A program made the translations under genes and the position numbers. Below, piece by piece: positions 1 through 10,959 of a stretch of 64,000 bases of DNA. Source of the DNA: Euborellia annulipes (taxonomy: Eukaryota; Arthropoda; Insecta; Dermaptera; Anisolabididae); contig JAKCPI010009403.1 of NCBI GenBank assembly GCA_023213315.1, positions 1 to 64,000 on the forward strand, given 5' to 3'. Below the pieces are notes generated by a model. It saw nothing but the letters and a program-made list of their open reading frames with translations. It ran no database searches and was not told where the DNA came from. Position 1 is the stretch's first letter, and each line of letters begins with the position of its first letter.

Positions 1-34
1 GTATATTTGTAGAAACAATTCGTGAAATGATGTT

Positions 35-160
35 TGAAAGAATTTTTGAGAAGATTTACTCGATTTTGGTTGCCGATGGTCGTACAGTTGAGGATAATTT
101 TCACTAATCATTCTCAACCAAAATTGAGTAAACTTGTTCAAAATTCCTTCAAAAATATAT
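35..160. repeat. Long imperfect hairpin
   Basis: A left arm reading TTTACTCGATTTTGGTTG (about 54-72) pairs with an inverted right arm at about 115-135, and pairing continues outward through TTTGAAAGAATTTT. The stem is about 40 bp with a loop of about 35 bases. It could be a MITE remnant or a precursor-microRNA-like hairpin. I did not find a second copy in the window. Confidence 0.5.
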
Positions 161-463
161 ATATTTTACAATATTTTATGTGCATGTGATGGGAAGGAAA
201 TTTACGCCCCTGAAATGGGTCTATATAAAAAACTATATCAAGGAAGGTTTGTAGATGTGATTATTAACATAATTTAAACCTAAGATAGAAAGATTATATG
301 CCGTTATATATATAGTAGATATTTTCATTATTTTTTAGAATAAAATAAATGACCCTAAATATAACTTTCACAGATTGAGATACATCTTTAAGTGGGTCAC
401 CTAGTAAATTCGTCAATGCCATATTGAGCTCAATGTTTTTTAATACAAATTTCACCATTGCAG

Positions 464-566
464 GTGGAAAAAGGCGAGGTTAGTTCAAGGTGACGTCGGC
501 TTTATTAAAAGACATGAATCAGTCAGTATCCCTCTCGAATCGAAATCTTGTATATGGATCTGTTGA
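464..566 (+). CDS. Tentative terminal exon of an unidentified gene
   Basis: An acceptor-like CACCATTGCAG ends at 463. Only one frame is then open: after one leading base (phase 2) it reads from TGG at 465 to a TGA at 564-566, about 33 residues beginning WKKARLVQGDVGF and ending CIWIC. The stretch is less AT-rich than its surroundings, and its codons look like those of the confirmed exons downstream. If real, it is the last coding exon of a gene lying to the left of the window. I do not recognise the peptide. The two other frames stop within the exon. It could be a chance open stretch, so confidence is low. Confidence 0.33.
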
Positions 567-820
567 AGAAGTATTGAGAGCTTTAGTAATTTTATATTTT
601 TAACTTCAAGTTCAAACTTGAAAAATCAATATCTTTGTACAAAATCATTTTATCATTTTGAACAATTTTTGTTTGAAAAAAAAATAATATATTGTATATT
701 CATCCAACCCATTAGTAAAATTTTCATCAACTTTAAAAGTCCCCTAGATTTAAATTTTGTTTTATTTTTTTTGTCTTTTTTCGCCCCTCTGTTGAATTAA
801 AGGAAAATAATCTATTTTAT

Positions 821-1015
821 TTTTTTTTTAATTTATTCTTTTCGACATCTCAGGCCATACAGACTATAAACGATACTCAATATTTTATTAACAATATATA
901 TATGTAGGGGGCACATTTATTTATATCATTAGGTATCCAAATGGGGATTTAAATAAAATCATAATAATAATAATATTTTTTCGGTCCAAAGGCCCCCCTC
1001 CCCAGGCCCTGGTAT
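821..1015 (-). repeat. Diverged SINE-A copy
   Basis: After a T-run, the body motifs of SINE-A occur in order in antisense: a CTCAGGCCATA block, a GATAC block, a CATTTATTTATATCATTAGGTA block and AAATAAAATCAT. The tRNA-like head is degraded and replaced by CCC-rich sequence. Better copies lie at 12,112 and 22,171. Bases 567-820 hold no feature I can name. Confidence 0.5.
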
Positions 1016-1535
1016 CTCTAGTGCCAGTGTACTTATTATTATTATTTTTTTTTTTATAAAGTCCTTTTTAACGGTTTATAGTTTTGCTTTTAGGTAAGCT
1101 AATCATTGATTTTAAAAAATTAGCCTTTCCTTTTTCATGTAATAGCCTATTTGATCTGATTGACATGTGTTGACAAAATGCAGGATTATGTTGACTAGGA
1201 CTTTATCTATTAAATTAATTTAGGCCTATATTAACCACATGCATTTGGCAGTATACCTCGCACTATTCTCTCGAATCTAAAGAATTAAGATTACTACTCT
1301 CGTTTATATATTTATCCCTATTTATAGGACAATCTATATAAATAACACATAGAGCGAGATGTGGAAATTAAAATAAATTATTAAAAGAAAGTATCATTAT
1401 TGAATTTAATAAAAATTTTTTTTCAAAAGACAGAGTTTAGAAGGAAGGGAGGGGAGATACATATTAATGATTGCGGTTTGTAATGATTATATAAAACCAC
1501 TAAAAGTGTTTTACTTATTCTTATATATCGTGTAG
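1016..1535. other. AT-rich stretch without recognisable feature
   Basis: I see no open frame of coding character, no repeat shared with the rest of the window and no RNA gene here. Confidence 0.5.
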
Positions 1536-1539
1536 TAAG

Positions 1540-1650
1540 GAAGAAAGAAAAGAGTGATTGCAGCTAAGTTTATTTCGTTTATTTAGCGCTTCAAGCCGAC
1601 GTTTCGGTCAGATATACGACCATCTTCAGGGCTGAAGCGTGTCAACAATA
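1540..1650 (-). repeat. GAAAC-core foldback family, fragment
   Basis: In antisense the segment reads CTGAAGATGG, a short stem, then CCGAAACGTC. The same core recurs near 17.3, 33.5, 48.2, 52.8 and 53.1 kb. The upstream part carries the AAGAAAGAAAAG and TTTATTTAGC flanks typical of the family. Only one arm is present. Confidence 0.6.
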
Positions 1651-1683
1651 TCATGTCTTATATATCATTAGTTTAGTTATTAA

Positions 1684-2502
1684 AACCAATTTTTACTTTC
1701 TCTTATCTCTATAGGCCTATATGTTAATATAGAGAGAAAGTATTGGATTCATGTCAAAAATTCGATGTCGAGATTTTGATGGATATACACTTTTTGAGGT
1801 CCCCTGAATCCAAAAAAGTGGTTTTAGCATCATGGTCTGTGTGTCTGTCTGTCTGTTCGATTTTAAGCATGAAGGAATTGAGCTATGAGGATAAAATTTT
1901 ATATTTAAGTTAGACTCTCCCCTGGAGCGTGAAAATAAGCTTTTATACAAAATCGGCCAAAGAGTACTTTACTGATGTAATTTTTCAATTTTTTTCGATT
2001 TTCTCAAAATTTGCTCCAACGATTTTGTTTAAAATTCAATTATCTTTTCGATGCTCTTTAAAATGTATATTCTCATTTTGTCATTGAAATCTTCTGAAGA
2101 CCATTTTACTCTTGCACCCCATAGAAAATATAGGAAATATGGTTGTCACAGGGGCGGATTAAAGGGGCGCGGTGGGAGCGATCGCCCCCCCCCCCCGAGA
2201 AGAAATTCAAAAAGTTATAAAAACAAATAATCTAAAGAAATTATGATTTCCGCTCTTTAATTTCAATTGAATTTGTTACCAATTTAAATAAATAGGAAAG
2301 GGGTCTAAATGGCCATAGATGCCGACAAAGTCCTTAAATTAAAAAAAATAAAATAAAAAAAACCGCCTCCCCCCGACAAAATTGCATTAATCCTCCACTG
2401 GGTTGTCATGGTAACAAAATATAAATATTTTCCCATGTTTATAAATTTTACATCTTGAATTCTAAAATACTGGCGGAAACTAAATATTAATATATCTTGA
2501 CC
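1684..2502 (+). mobile_element. MITE-T copy, interrupted
   Basis: Starts with the palindromic end TACTTTCTCTTA...AGAGAGAAAGTA, followed by the family body: GTCGAGATTTTGATGG, a CTGTCTGTCTG microsatellite, AGTTAGACTC and CTTCTGAAGACCA. It is split by the hAT-like element at 2,149-2,400; removing that insert and one TSD rejoins the body. Other copies are at 9.07, 12.4-12.9, 13.5-15.5, 21.2, 22.5-23.3 and 57.3 kb. The open frame on - inside it (1,717-1,950) is a shadow of the repeat. Confidence 0.75.
2149..2400. mobile_element. hAT-like MITE with 8-bp TSD
   Basis: Terminal inverted repeats begin CAGGGGCGGATTAA and end TTAATCCTCCACTG. They are flanked by a perfect 8-bp duplication GGTTGTCA (2,141-2,148 and 2,401-2,408). 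TSD length and CAG...CTG ends fit the hAT superfamily. It has no coding capacity and carries C- and G-runs near the ends. It contains a piece of SINE-like sequence at about 2,290-2,345 and is inserted in MITE-T. Confidence 0.85.
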
Positions 2503-2755
2503 AGTGGCGTCATTTCAACTTTTTCTTAGGGGGGAAAATTTTTCTTGGGGGGCAAACATTTTTTTTTTTTAAAATTTACCTGCAATACAGAAATTTAAAA
2601 AAAACCATAATTTTTTTAATTATTTTATTTTTTTATAGTGTTGGATATTCGTAAATTGTTTTTGGGGTTTTTTTATATTAATTAAAAAAAATTTAAAAAA
2701 TATTAAGAGAGGAGGGGGGGTGTGGGGTTTCCCCTCCCCCCCCCCCCCCCCCAAT
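2502..2755. mobile_element. hAT-like MITE fragment
   Basis: Begins CAGTGGCGTCATTTCAAC, a typical end of the window's hAT-like family, and is followed by G-runs and A/T-runs to a long C-run at 2,735-2,752. The opposite terminal repeat was not found, so this copy is probably truncated. Confidence 0.45.
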
Positions 2756-2768
2756 CTTGACGCAAAAA

Positions 2769-2862
2769 AAATCTGGTATGACAAGCACAGAACACAACTT
2801 TCGATTACCGAAGGTAAGAGAAAGTTGTATGCTGTGCGCCAGTCGCACCAGATTTTTTTACT
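2769..2862. mobile_element. 90-bp hairpin MITE
   Basis: Near-perfect palindrome with AAAATCTGGTATGACAAGCA at one end and its inverse at the other; the centre reads ACTTTCGATTACCGAAGG. The same unit occurs at about 7,536, 11,972, 21,824, 22,075, 49,190, 57,190 and 63,598, with partial copies elsewhere. It is often next to or inside MITE-T. Confidence 0.8.
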
Positions 2863-3194
2863 TTCTCTTTTATAATGTTTTTTTTTTCAAAATTATTAGC
2901 AAATTCATAGTTACAAAAAAATGGTAAATTATTCAAAGATTTTTTTCTAATGAACATTTAATACATTAATCTTATTTAACAATAAAAAAAACCCATCAAG
3001 CAGTCTCTTAAAATAATTATCACATCCTAGCTAAATTTAAAATCGAATCACATTTAATATTTATTCATTCATATAAACACTAAAATTATCTTATCGAAAA
3101 TATTTATACAATAGGCCGAATGGTTACATAAATAATCTAAAATTCTTTCAAAATGAATTGGCTTGGACTTGAAAACATATATATATATATATAT

Positions 3195-4612
3195 ACACTA
3201 GCTGCGGTAGGGTTGCCTTCGGCAACCCTACCCCGCTAGCCCCTGGCGGGCGGCGTCTCGGGATATGACTAAGAGTTGTCCAGATAAATGTATTTTAATT
3301 AATTATGAAAAAGAGTTTTTATTTTTTATTTTAAATATTTGATTAATATATTTTTCAATTATTTACACCCTAAGGAAGCGTAATTTTAAATTTTATTAAA
3401 ATCGAATGAAAAATAAATTTTAGGGGGGGGTCAGGGGGGTGATTGAACTTTCTGATGTCAAAAATACCATTTTTCAATTATTTACACCCTAAGAAAGCGT
3501 CATTTTAAATTTTATTAAAATCGAATGAAAAATAAATTTCAGGGGGGGTCAGGGGGGTGTTTGAACTTTCTGATGTCTAAAATACCATTTTTCAATTATT
3601 TACACCCTAAGAAAGCAACATTTTAAATTTTATTAAAATCGAATGAAAAATAAATTTCAGGGGGGGGCAGGGGGTGATTGAACTTTCTGAGGTCTAAAAT
3701 ACCATTTTTCAATTATTTACACCCTAAGAAAGTGTCATTTTAAATTTTATTAAAATCGAATGAAAAATAAATTTTAGGGGGGGTCAGGGGGGTGATTGAA
3801 CTTTCTGGGGTCTAAAATACCATTTTTCAATTATTTACACCCTAAGAAAGCAACATTTTAAATTTTATTAAAATCGAATGAAAAATAAATTTCAGGGGGG
3901 GGGCAGGGGGGTGATTGAACTTTCTGGGGTCTAAAATACCATTTTTCAATTATTTACACCCTAAGAAAGCGTTATTTTAAATTTTATCAAAATCGAATAA
4001 AAAATAAATTTTAGGGGGGTCAGGGGGGTGATTGAACTTTCTGGGGTCTAAAATACCATTTTTCAATTATTTACACCCTAAGAAAGCGTCATTTTAAATT
4101 TTATTAAAATCGAATGAAAAATAAATTTCAGGGGGGGGGGGGCAGGGGGGTGATTGAACTTTCTGGGGTCTAAAATACCATTTTTCAATTATTTACACCC
4201 TAAGAAAGCGTTATTTTAAATTTTATTAAAATCGAATGAAAAATAAAAAAAATAAAATTTTAGGGGGGGGGGTGGGGGCGCAGAGCGGAAAAATCTTTTC
4301 AAATGTCGAATTGTTAGGGGGAGGAAGAGTTTTTATTTTTCATTTTAAAGATTTGATAAATATATTTTTCATAAAGCGAGTTAGATCCTGTTTTCCAATG
4401 CTTTGCTATGGGGTAATTGATAACCCCCAAAAAGGGGGGTTCCCTACCCCTAATTCAATATAATGATAGCCTAAAACCACCCCCGGAAAATTCCCTACCC
4501 ATTAAAAAAAACTCCATGAAAATCGGTCCAGTAGTTTCGGAGTCTATGCGTTAAGACAGACAGACAGACAGACAGAGATTGTCTTTTATATAATAGTATA
4601 GATATTTTCTTG
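3195..4612 (+). mobile_element. Non-autonomous element with internal minisatellite
   Basis: The left end CTAGCTGCGGTAGGG is followed by a GC-rich hairpin (GGGTTGCC...GGCAACCC) after a TA microsatellite. The right end has CAGACAGACAGACAGA and finishes in ATAATAGTATAGAT. Elements starting CTAGCTG and ending ATAGTATAGAT are widespread in arthropods. I cannot assign the class (Helitron-, RTE- or Penelope-derived) from sequence alone. The interior is mostly the tandem array listed next. Confidence 0.6.
3345..4260 (+). repeat. Minisatellite array, about 118-bp unit
   Basis: The anchor TTTTCAATTATTTACACCCT recurs at 3,352, 3,471, 3,589, 3,706, 3,824, 3,943, 4,060 and 4,182, giving periods of 117-122 bp. 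Units differ mainly in the length of a G-tract (about 6-12 G) and in a GCGTCA/GCAACA/GTGTCA swap. The array is bounded by the single-copy ends of the host element. Confidence 0.9.
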
Positions 4613-5148
4613 TCAAAGTTAAGATATAAATTATAGTCTATAGTAGAAATTATCGTGATAAACAGTATACGGTGTGTTCTTCGTCCTGAATAATTTAAAT
4701 AATATTGTATATTTTTTAAGATGTAGAATGCTAAAAAGTCTTGAAGGAATCCTTTTAGGAAGTTAGGCCAAGGACGTATCAGCCCCACCCCTCACAACTC
4801 TCCCAGGGAAGGTCAAGTTAACCTCTTTTATGGGAGATTTCATTTTTAGACAGATTAGATCTCCTCTGGATAATATTACCATTTTTACACTTTACTAATA
4901 TTTATCATTAATCTTAATGGTTAATTTTATTTTGCCCTTTTACTTTCATTCTCTTTAAATTGCCGGCATTGATATTTTATGACCACCTTTATAGGTATAC
5001 ATTCTTAATAGCAGAGGTAGCCAAAAAAACTCCGATTTCTTAACAATCGCTCGAGACGTTTACGTTAATTTTATTGTTTCCGGTTGTTGATATAAAATAT
5101 ATACGTATAACTAAACCAGAATACATCAACAATATAAGACTGAAGAAG

Positions 5149-5405
5149 CAGTAGCATAACTAGGTGGGGGAAAGGGGCGCTCCCCCCCCTCCCCCGCCCC
5201 AGGCACCCCCTCGATACCGACATAAGCGCCTTAGAGCATCTAAGATATAGCTCAGGGACGGTGATTTTATCATATTCTTTCCATAAATTGCCTAAAAAAA
5301 ATTGAGTTTTCTTTTAAACTTATATTACAACTTGAAAAACAGCGCACTAGTTGAGCCTCGCCCCCCCCCCCCCCTCCGCCATCAAAGGCTAGTTACGCCG
5401 CTCTG
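5149..5405. mobile_element. hAT-like MITE
   Basis: Ends CAGTAGCATAACTAG and CTAGTTACGCCGCTCTG are imperfect inverted repeats. TGAAGAAG precedes the element and (TG)AAGAAG follows it, so the duplication is blurred by one or two bases. C-runs lie near both ends. It shows no coding capacity. Bases 4,613-5,148 hold no recognisable feature. Confidence 0.65.
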
Positions 5406-6013
5406 AAGAAGGGAACATAAAATTGATCAAAACATCTAGATAGTTTATTCAGTAACCAAAGGCTTTCTTTTTGGCTGCTCCAGCCACAAAGTCACTGACT
5501 CATCAATGCATTCGTAATAATTAGTAAAATAATAATTAATTTAAAAAAAAATTGTTGTACGAGTAGTTCATGGTTTATTTTAAAAAAATGCCTTTTAATA
5601 ACAGAATTTGTTTTTTAATCCATGATAAAATTTTTCTCTAGATCTTTTAGTAATTTGAAAAACTTTTTGTTCTTTTAATTACAAGACAAAGATGTTTGAA
5701 AAGATTAATCAAATAGAAGAAAGTGGCAGCAGGCAATAGAAATTTTTTTCTTAAAATATTGTTTTTTTTTTTTTTTTTATTTCGGACGAAGAAACTGTGG
5801 GGGTGGGAAGGTTGGCTGTGGTGATTGTAGAGGTGAAAGAAAAGTAGGCAGCCAACAAATAATTATTTATTATTGCTGACTGCCTATCTTCTCCTTCTCC
5901 TTTAATATATTGTTGGATATTTATTAATTTCCAAAGTTCATTTTTGTACTTTTTTTTGTAAATTCATAATTTTTTTTTTTATTGGCAGTAAAATATTTTG
6001 TGTAATTAAAATA
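5406..6013. other. Low-complexity AT-rich DNA
   Basis: Contains a TTTGGCTGCTCCAGCC motif near 5,470, similar to the tail of the GAAAC-core foldback family, and several poly-T runs. No gene is visible. Confidence 0.4.
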
Positions 6014-6021
6014 CAAAAAAT

Positions 6022-6792
6022 CAGTGGCGTAGCAAGGATTTTGGCGCCATGGAGCGACTCAACTGCTGGCGCCCCCCCCTCCCCCTCGAACACTACCATC
6101 AATCGGTAACCGACACCCCACCCCTACCACGGTAAAAAACGCCTCAATCGGCGTATGAATGTAAACTTTCACGCTCCTAGCCCCCACCCCTCCCCGCCCT
6201 TACCCCTCCTCATCCCTTGCTTATTATTATTATAATTTCAGATTTTTTATTAAACCTAAAACGCAAATCTCAAATTACTAAAATGATTTAAAAAATTTTT
6301 CATATAAAAAAATTCCTCAGATTTCTTCATCTTCATCTTCATCTGAAGGCTCAGCATATATAATCTGTGTATAATACCAAAATTTAACCACAATATCTAC
6401 TAAATAATTCAATGCTTTTTCTAATTTATTAGGCCAATATTAAAAGTAAAAAAAAAATCATATTTAGTCAGCAAAACAATATTTTTATTTTATTTTGTCT
6501 ACTTTTAAAATTAAATTTGAATAAAACGGGATAATATATTTATTTATCTTTGGCCGTGAATTCTAACGTTTGTCAATTTAAATAAAAAAATGCATAGATT
6601 TCTATCAAAAAACAACAAGAGCAAAAATTAATTGATTAAAAGGATCCAAATAATTTTTTGTTCTACAAAAGGATCAAAATATAGACAAAAAATTAAATAA
6701 AAAGTATTATTTATTATATGTGCCCGGCGCCCCACCCCTGCCCTCCGCCCTGGAGCCGCCGCTCCACTCGCTCCTCTGTCGCTACGCCACTG
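6022..6792. mobile_element. 771-bp hAT-like non-autonomous element
   Basis: Perfect 12-bp terminal repeats CAGTGGCGTAGC/GCTACGCCACTG are flanked by an exact 8-bp duplication CAAAAAAT (6,014-6,021 and 6,793-6,800). It is the longest hAT-like copy here. I see no transposase reading frame. GC-rich ends enclose an AT-rich core with a TCATCTTCATCTTC stretch. Confidence 0.88.
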
Positions 6793-6800
6793 CAAAAAAT

Positions 6801-7530
6801 TAAAATCAATATTTTTTTAAATTAAAATTATGATTTATTAAATAGATATCTTTTACATTTACTCCTTTAAAAAATCAACCTTCACCCATTTATTTTGAAA
6901 ATAAATTTTAATTAAAAATGTCTTGTATATCACCGGTAAACGTAAAAAACAAAATTAAAATGAAATATTTTTGAATAAAAATTATTAATAAAATAAAGTT
7001 ATATTCGTTCTTTAAATGGATTTGATATTAGAGGTTAAAAATCTTATGTAGGCAATCTTAATTTATTAAAAAAAAATAAATGATTTTAACTTACATGAGA
7101 GGAATTGGAAGCACTACACAACTCTCTGGAGAAACCACGTGAAATAAAAGCGAGAGCGTAGAACCAGATTTGAAAAGGAGTGCTTGGGTGAAGGGGTGTC
7201 AGGATTCAAGCATGCGCACAAAATAGTAGATTAATGTCATAGAAAGTCGAGAGGGGCATTAAAGTATAGTGCCTCAAGGGAAAATAACCGGTGATAAATA
7301 GATGTTATGCAATGTTTGGAATCCAGGGGCTTCTTTGCAGAAAATTGTTATATAATCGACAAATTCACTCTTAATACATACATAGTATTGCTTGCTTGAA
7401 GTCATTAAATCAACTTTTTATTGAGATATTCTCACAAAAGTGCAGATAGATTGAGCTCATTAACTTAAGACAAATTGTGTCCGTAACCGCAGAGATTTGG
7501 GCCGACAAAATATTTTGTAGAAGCAAAACC
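6801..7530. other. No recognisable feature
   Basis: AT-rich sequence with a somewhat more balanced stretch at about 7,090-7,300. I found no splice-bounded open frame, repeat shared with the window or RNA gene. Confidence 0.4.
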
Positions 7531-7535
7531 CTTGT

Positions 7536-7625
7536 CAAAAAATCTGGTATGGCTCAGAGCACACAACTTTGACCTACCTTAGGATAATCCAGAAAGTTTT
7601 GTGCTGTATTGTCACTCTTTGGTTG
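7536..7625. mobile_element. Diverged 90-bp hairpin MITE
   Basis: Keeps AAAAATCTGGTATG and the ACACAACTTT / AAAGTTTTGTGCTG arms, but the centre and the right end have decayed. Confidence 0.55.
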
Positions 7626-7786
7626 ATACATTTACTTTTTAGATAGTAGAGATTTTTAACGACTCTAGAATATAAATTTATTAAATAATTGAATATTTTT
7701 CGAAATCTATATATTTGAATAAGATATTAGTTGGCATATTCAATATATCTGGATTCGGACTTAACTAAGTCATAGATATATTCATG

Positions 7787-8097
7787 GGCGGGCGTAGCCA
7801 GACATCTTGTTAGGGGGGGACCACGCGTTAGGAGGAGGGAGGGGGGGTTTGCAATTAACATATACATATATTATTATTATTATAATATTATTATTTTCTT
7901 TATATAGCTTATTTAAAAAAAATTCAATCAAAAATAGGAAAAAATATGTTTTTAATAGATAAAAAATTTTCAGGACAAGCCAGGGGGCATCAGCCCCCCC
8001 CCCCTTCCCCACGCTGGTTACCATGGATATATTTAACATGATTGTAAGTTTTTTGTTGGGGATCCAAGCGCCCCAGGACCTCCAAGCCACTGGACCC
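7787..8097. mobile_element. Possible hAT-like fragment with G/C-tracts
   Basis: The left part reads GGGCGGGCGTAGCCAGAC and the right part CAAGCCACTGG, resembling the ends of the window's hAT-like elements; the centre has long G and C runs. No clear duplication was found, so the boundaries are uncertain. Confidence 0.3.
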
Positions 8098-8313
8098 TCA
8101 ACCTACACCAACAAAAAACATACTTAATTCTTGTTAAATAAATGTTTATATTTTAATTTAATTTAATATACTAGCGTTCAGCAGCCTTTCTTCTTCCTCC
8201 AGCTCACCCATTCAGAGCTGGAGCACTACTAAATAATTATTTATTTTTTAAAACTCTTTTCAGCATCTTAGACTATTTAGATATTTAAAGATATTTAAAT
8301 TATTTAAATATGA

Positions 8314-8643
8314 TATACAGGGTGGACCTAGTGCGTGGACGGAAGATTGTCGGCTTATTAACGGACATTTTTATAATTTGAAGATGGTGCATAATGAGGG
8401 AAGATCATACTAAAAATTGACCGTAGCCAATCCAAATATGCAATAATATACAGGGGGTTCCATTAAAAAAAAAAAACATAAATTTGATATGGAACGCCCT
8501 ATACAAGAGGTGCAATTGGACCAAAAATATTTTAAATTTGTAGCCCTAAAGGCTCCTCATTATGCACCATCTTCAAACCTTAAACATGTCCATTAATAAG
8601 ACCACAATCTTCCGCCCACGCATTATTGGCCCAATTCTGTATA
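8314..8643. mobile_element. Palindromic mariner-like MITE
   Basis: Left end TACAGGGTGGACC and right end CAATTCTGTA, with long inverted arms (GCGTGGACGGAAGATTGT against CAATCTTCCGCCCACGC, and GAAGATGGTGCATAATGAGG against its inverse). TA flanks both sides, as expected for the Tc1/mariner group. It is non-coding. Confidence 0.65.
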
Positions 8644-9065
8644 GCAGCGTTTTCCAAACTGTGAGGCCTTTTTGCATCTCCAATGTTTTTGGCTGAGATT
8701 TCACTTCTTTTTTGCGAAATATTAATTAATCATTGCTTTATATTAAATATTAATTAATAAATTAAAATTTACCTCTTCAATTCAAAGTTTAACATTTGCA
8801 AATTATTCAAATCTCTTGTTCAGAATATTTTTCTATCTTCTAACCCTCTATATGTATTTCAGAACATAAGTTGTGTATTTTTTGATCTTGCTATCCCATG
8901 GTTAGATCTTTAGTTATCCATTCAAAATGATAAATGTTTTGGCCAAATTTTATAAAATTTCAGGATTTTTATTTTTGTTATGTTGGTATAATGTAAATAC
9001 ATCGGTTGGTATCCATTCGAAACGATAAACCTAGGATTTGACCAAATTTTAGAGTTTGTATCTTT
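8644..9065. other. AT-rich DNA with a solo hAT-like end
   Basis: CAGCGTTTTCCAAACTGTG at 8,647 matches the terminal type seen at 26,496, but no partner end follows. Nothing else is recognised. Confidence 0.35.
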
Positions 9066-9935
9066 TTTACTTTCTCTTACCCTATATATGAAATATATAG
9101 AGAGAAAGTATTCGATTCATCTCAAAAATTCCATGTCGAGCTACAACGGTAGCACTAATTCTTATCACGTGAATCTATTTCCTATCTGAATGGAACTATC
9201 CTAAAAATTTTTTATTCCATTAGGGATGAAAATTACTAATATTAATAGATATGTCTTCATAGATGACGTCATCAGGGAGCAAAATAGTTAGGAATTCGTC
9301 GCTTTTTCGCCATGTTAAAGATAGGACAAATTCTGAAATGCTCACACCTCTCAAAGTCACTTTTGATCCAAAAATGAAATTTTATGTCAAAGGTCGTCGG
9401 GGTTTTTTGATAGTGATCTGATTTGGTATTTTAAATTTCATCCAAATCGGTCCAGCAGGAAAACCTGTAGCTTTGTTTCTAAAAATTTGAAAATTGAAGA
9501 AAAGAATGAAAAAAAGGGAAAAGAAAAAACGAAAAAATAAGAGACTAACTTTTGACCTTCCAAAATTGCCAAAATCTCAAATTTGAGCCTCTGCCATTCT
9601 TTTTGGGACTGGAATTTTTTTTGAATTTGTGCTCAAAATAATCCTTACTTATTCTAGTTTAATATAAAAAAAATTTGGCTCCGATATCTTAAAAAACTTT
9701 TTGAGATATTCGCCCAGAAAGAGAAAAGTTTCTCAAAAAATTTTTTTCACGTCCCTATCTTTTATTAAGGATTTAAAATCATTTTGATAATTGATAATAT
9801 AGTCTAGGGACGACTCGTCCATCTAAATGCAAATGGGCCATTGGCATCTATTGGAATATCAACTAAATGGTAGTATTAAGAGTTTCTTTGCTTTCTTTTG
9901 CCTTTTACTTGCTCGGCGACGAGTCGCTCCAGCGA
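9066..9935 (+). mobile_element. MITE-T relative
   Basis: Has the TACTTTCTCTTACCC...AGAGAGAAAGTATTCGATTCAT end of MITE-T, but diverges after ATGTCGAG into a different body (CATCCAAATCGGTCCAGCAGG, poly-A/G rich). It ends near a GGCGACGAGTCGCTCCAGCG block that also occurs at 11,645. It may be a separate subfamily sharing the 5' end. Confidence 0.5.
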
Positions 9936-10002
9936 CTCTTGATAAATATGAATAAATAAAAAAATATTTTTATTTTAAATTTATATTTCTCTCCCGCGAC
10001 TC

Positions 10003-10160
10003 TTTTTTTTTTTTTTTTTTTTTTTAAACATTCACACTTTTTTCTCATTCACATTCACACTGTCTTTTCGGCAACTTAGGCCATTTAAGACTTTGACGAT
10101 AACCGTTGTAATATATATTAATCTATTGTGTGGGTTCAGACATTTCTATTTAAGCCACCC
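10003..10160 (-). repeat. Truncated SINE-A
   Basis: The poly-T, CATTCACAC repeats, CGGCAACTTAGGCCATTTAA and GATAACCGTTGTAAT body motifs are present in antisense. The copy stops before the tRNA-like head, at CCACCCGCGACTC. Confidence 0.7.
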
Positions 10161-10321
10161 GCGACTCGTGATAAATATGAATAAATAAAAAAAATATTTT
10201 TATATAAATTTATATTTTTTAGCATTAAAAATTTTTTGTAATCCAGCCTTATCCATATTCTCAAGAATAGCTTTTAATATCTCAAGAAACACTGTCGTCC
10301 AGTTTTATCATTAATATCAAT

Positions 10322-10630
10322 ATTACTTTCTTTTACCCTATATATGAAATTATGAGAGAAATTATTTCGATCATGTCAGCAATTCGATGTCGAGATTTTG
10401 ATGGATATACATGTTTTTTAGGTCCCTTGAGTCCAAAAAACTGGGTTTCCCAAATTGGCCTGTCTGTCTGTCTGTGTGTAACGATTTTAAGCATGAAAGA
10501 AATTTATGGAAAGTCGCTAAAATACCAGTTACGTAACGCGTTGTTCACCCCCCCTTGTAGCGCATAGTAACGATGTACGAGACCCCCCTCCCCCAAATTG
10601 CGTTACGTAATACTTGTACGCTCCCTTAAT
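10322..10630 (+). mobile_element. MITE-T fragment with nested ACGTAA palindrome
   Basis: The MITE-T 5' part (GTCGAGATTTTGATGGATAT, CTGTCTGTCTGTCTG) runs to about 10,525. It is followed by a short palindromic element with TTACGTAACGCG and GCGTTACGTAA arms around C-runs. The open frame at 10,352-10,567 is a repeat shadow. Confidence 0.55.
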
Positions 10631-10959
10631 ACTTATTCGAAATGAAACCTGAAATTAATCCCCCACTTGAATACTTTCTTAGATTATTCCTTTATTAATT
10701 ATATAAAATATTTATTTTTTTGCCCAAATTTTTTACTTGAAATATCAATCAATCTAAATATCTTTTTCATTTGATTTAAATAGAAATTTTCTTTCCAAAT
10801 TCTTTTGTTATCGTTTGATAATAAAGAAGATTTTTTCTTTTTGCGGATTTGTGCTTCTCGAGTGCAATAGGGATTTGGAGATGAATTCAAGTACTGCAAG
10901 GAGCTCAGCGCGACCTTCACTACCCCGGAGGGTAAGTACATCCTTACATTAGAATTGGA

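Noticed and set aside
3345..4260. CRISPR-like array of direct repeats
   Set aside because: The whole 118-bp unit is repeated with no variable spacers, in a eukaryotic transposon.
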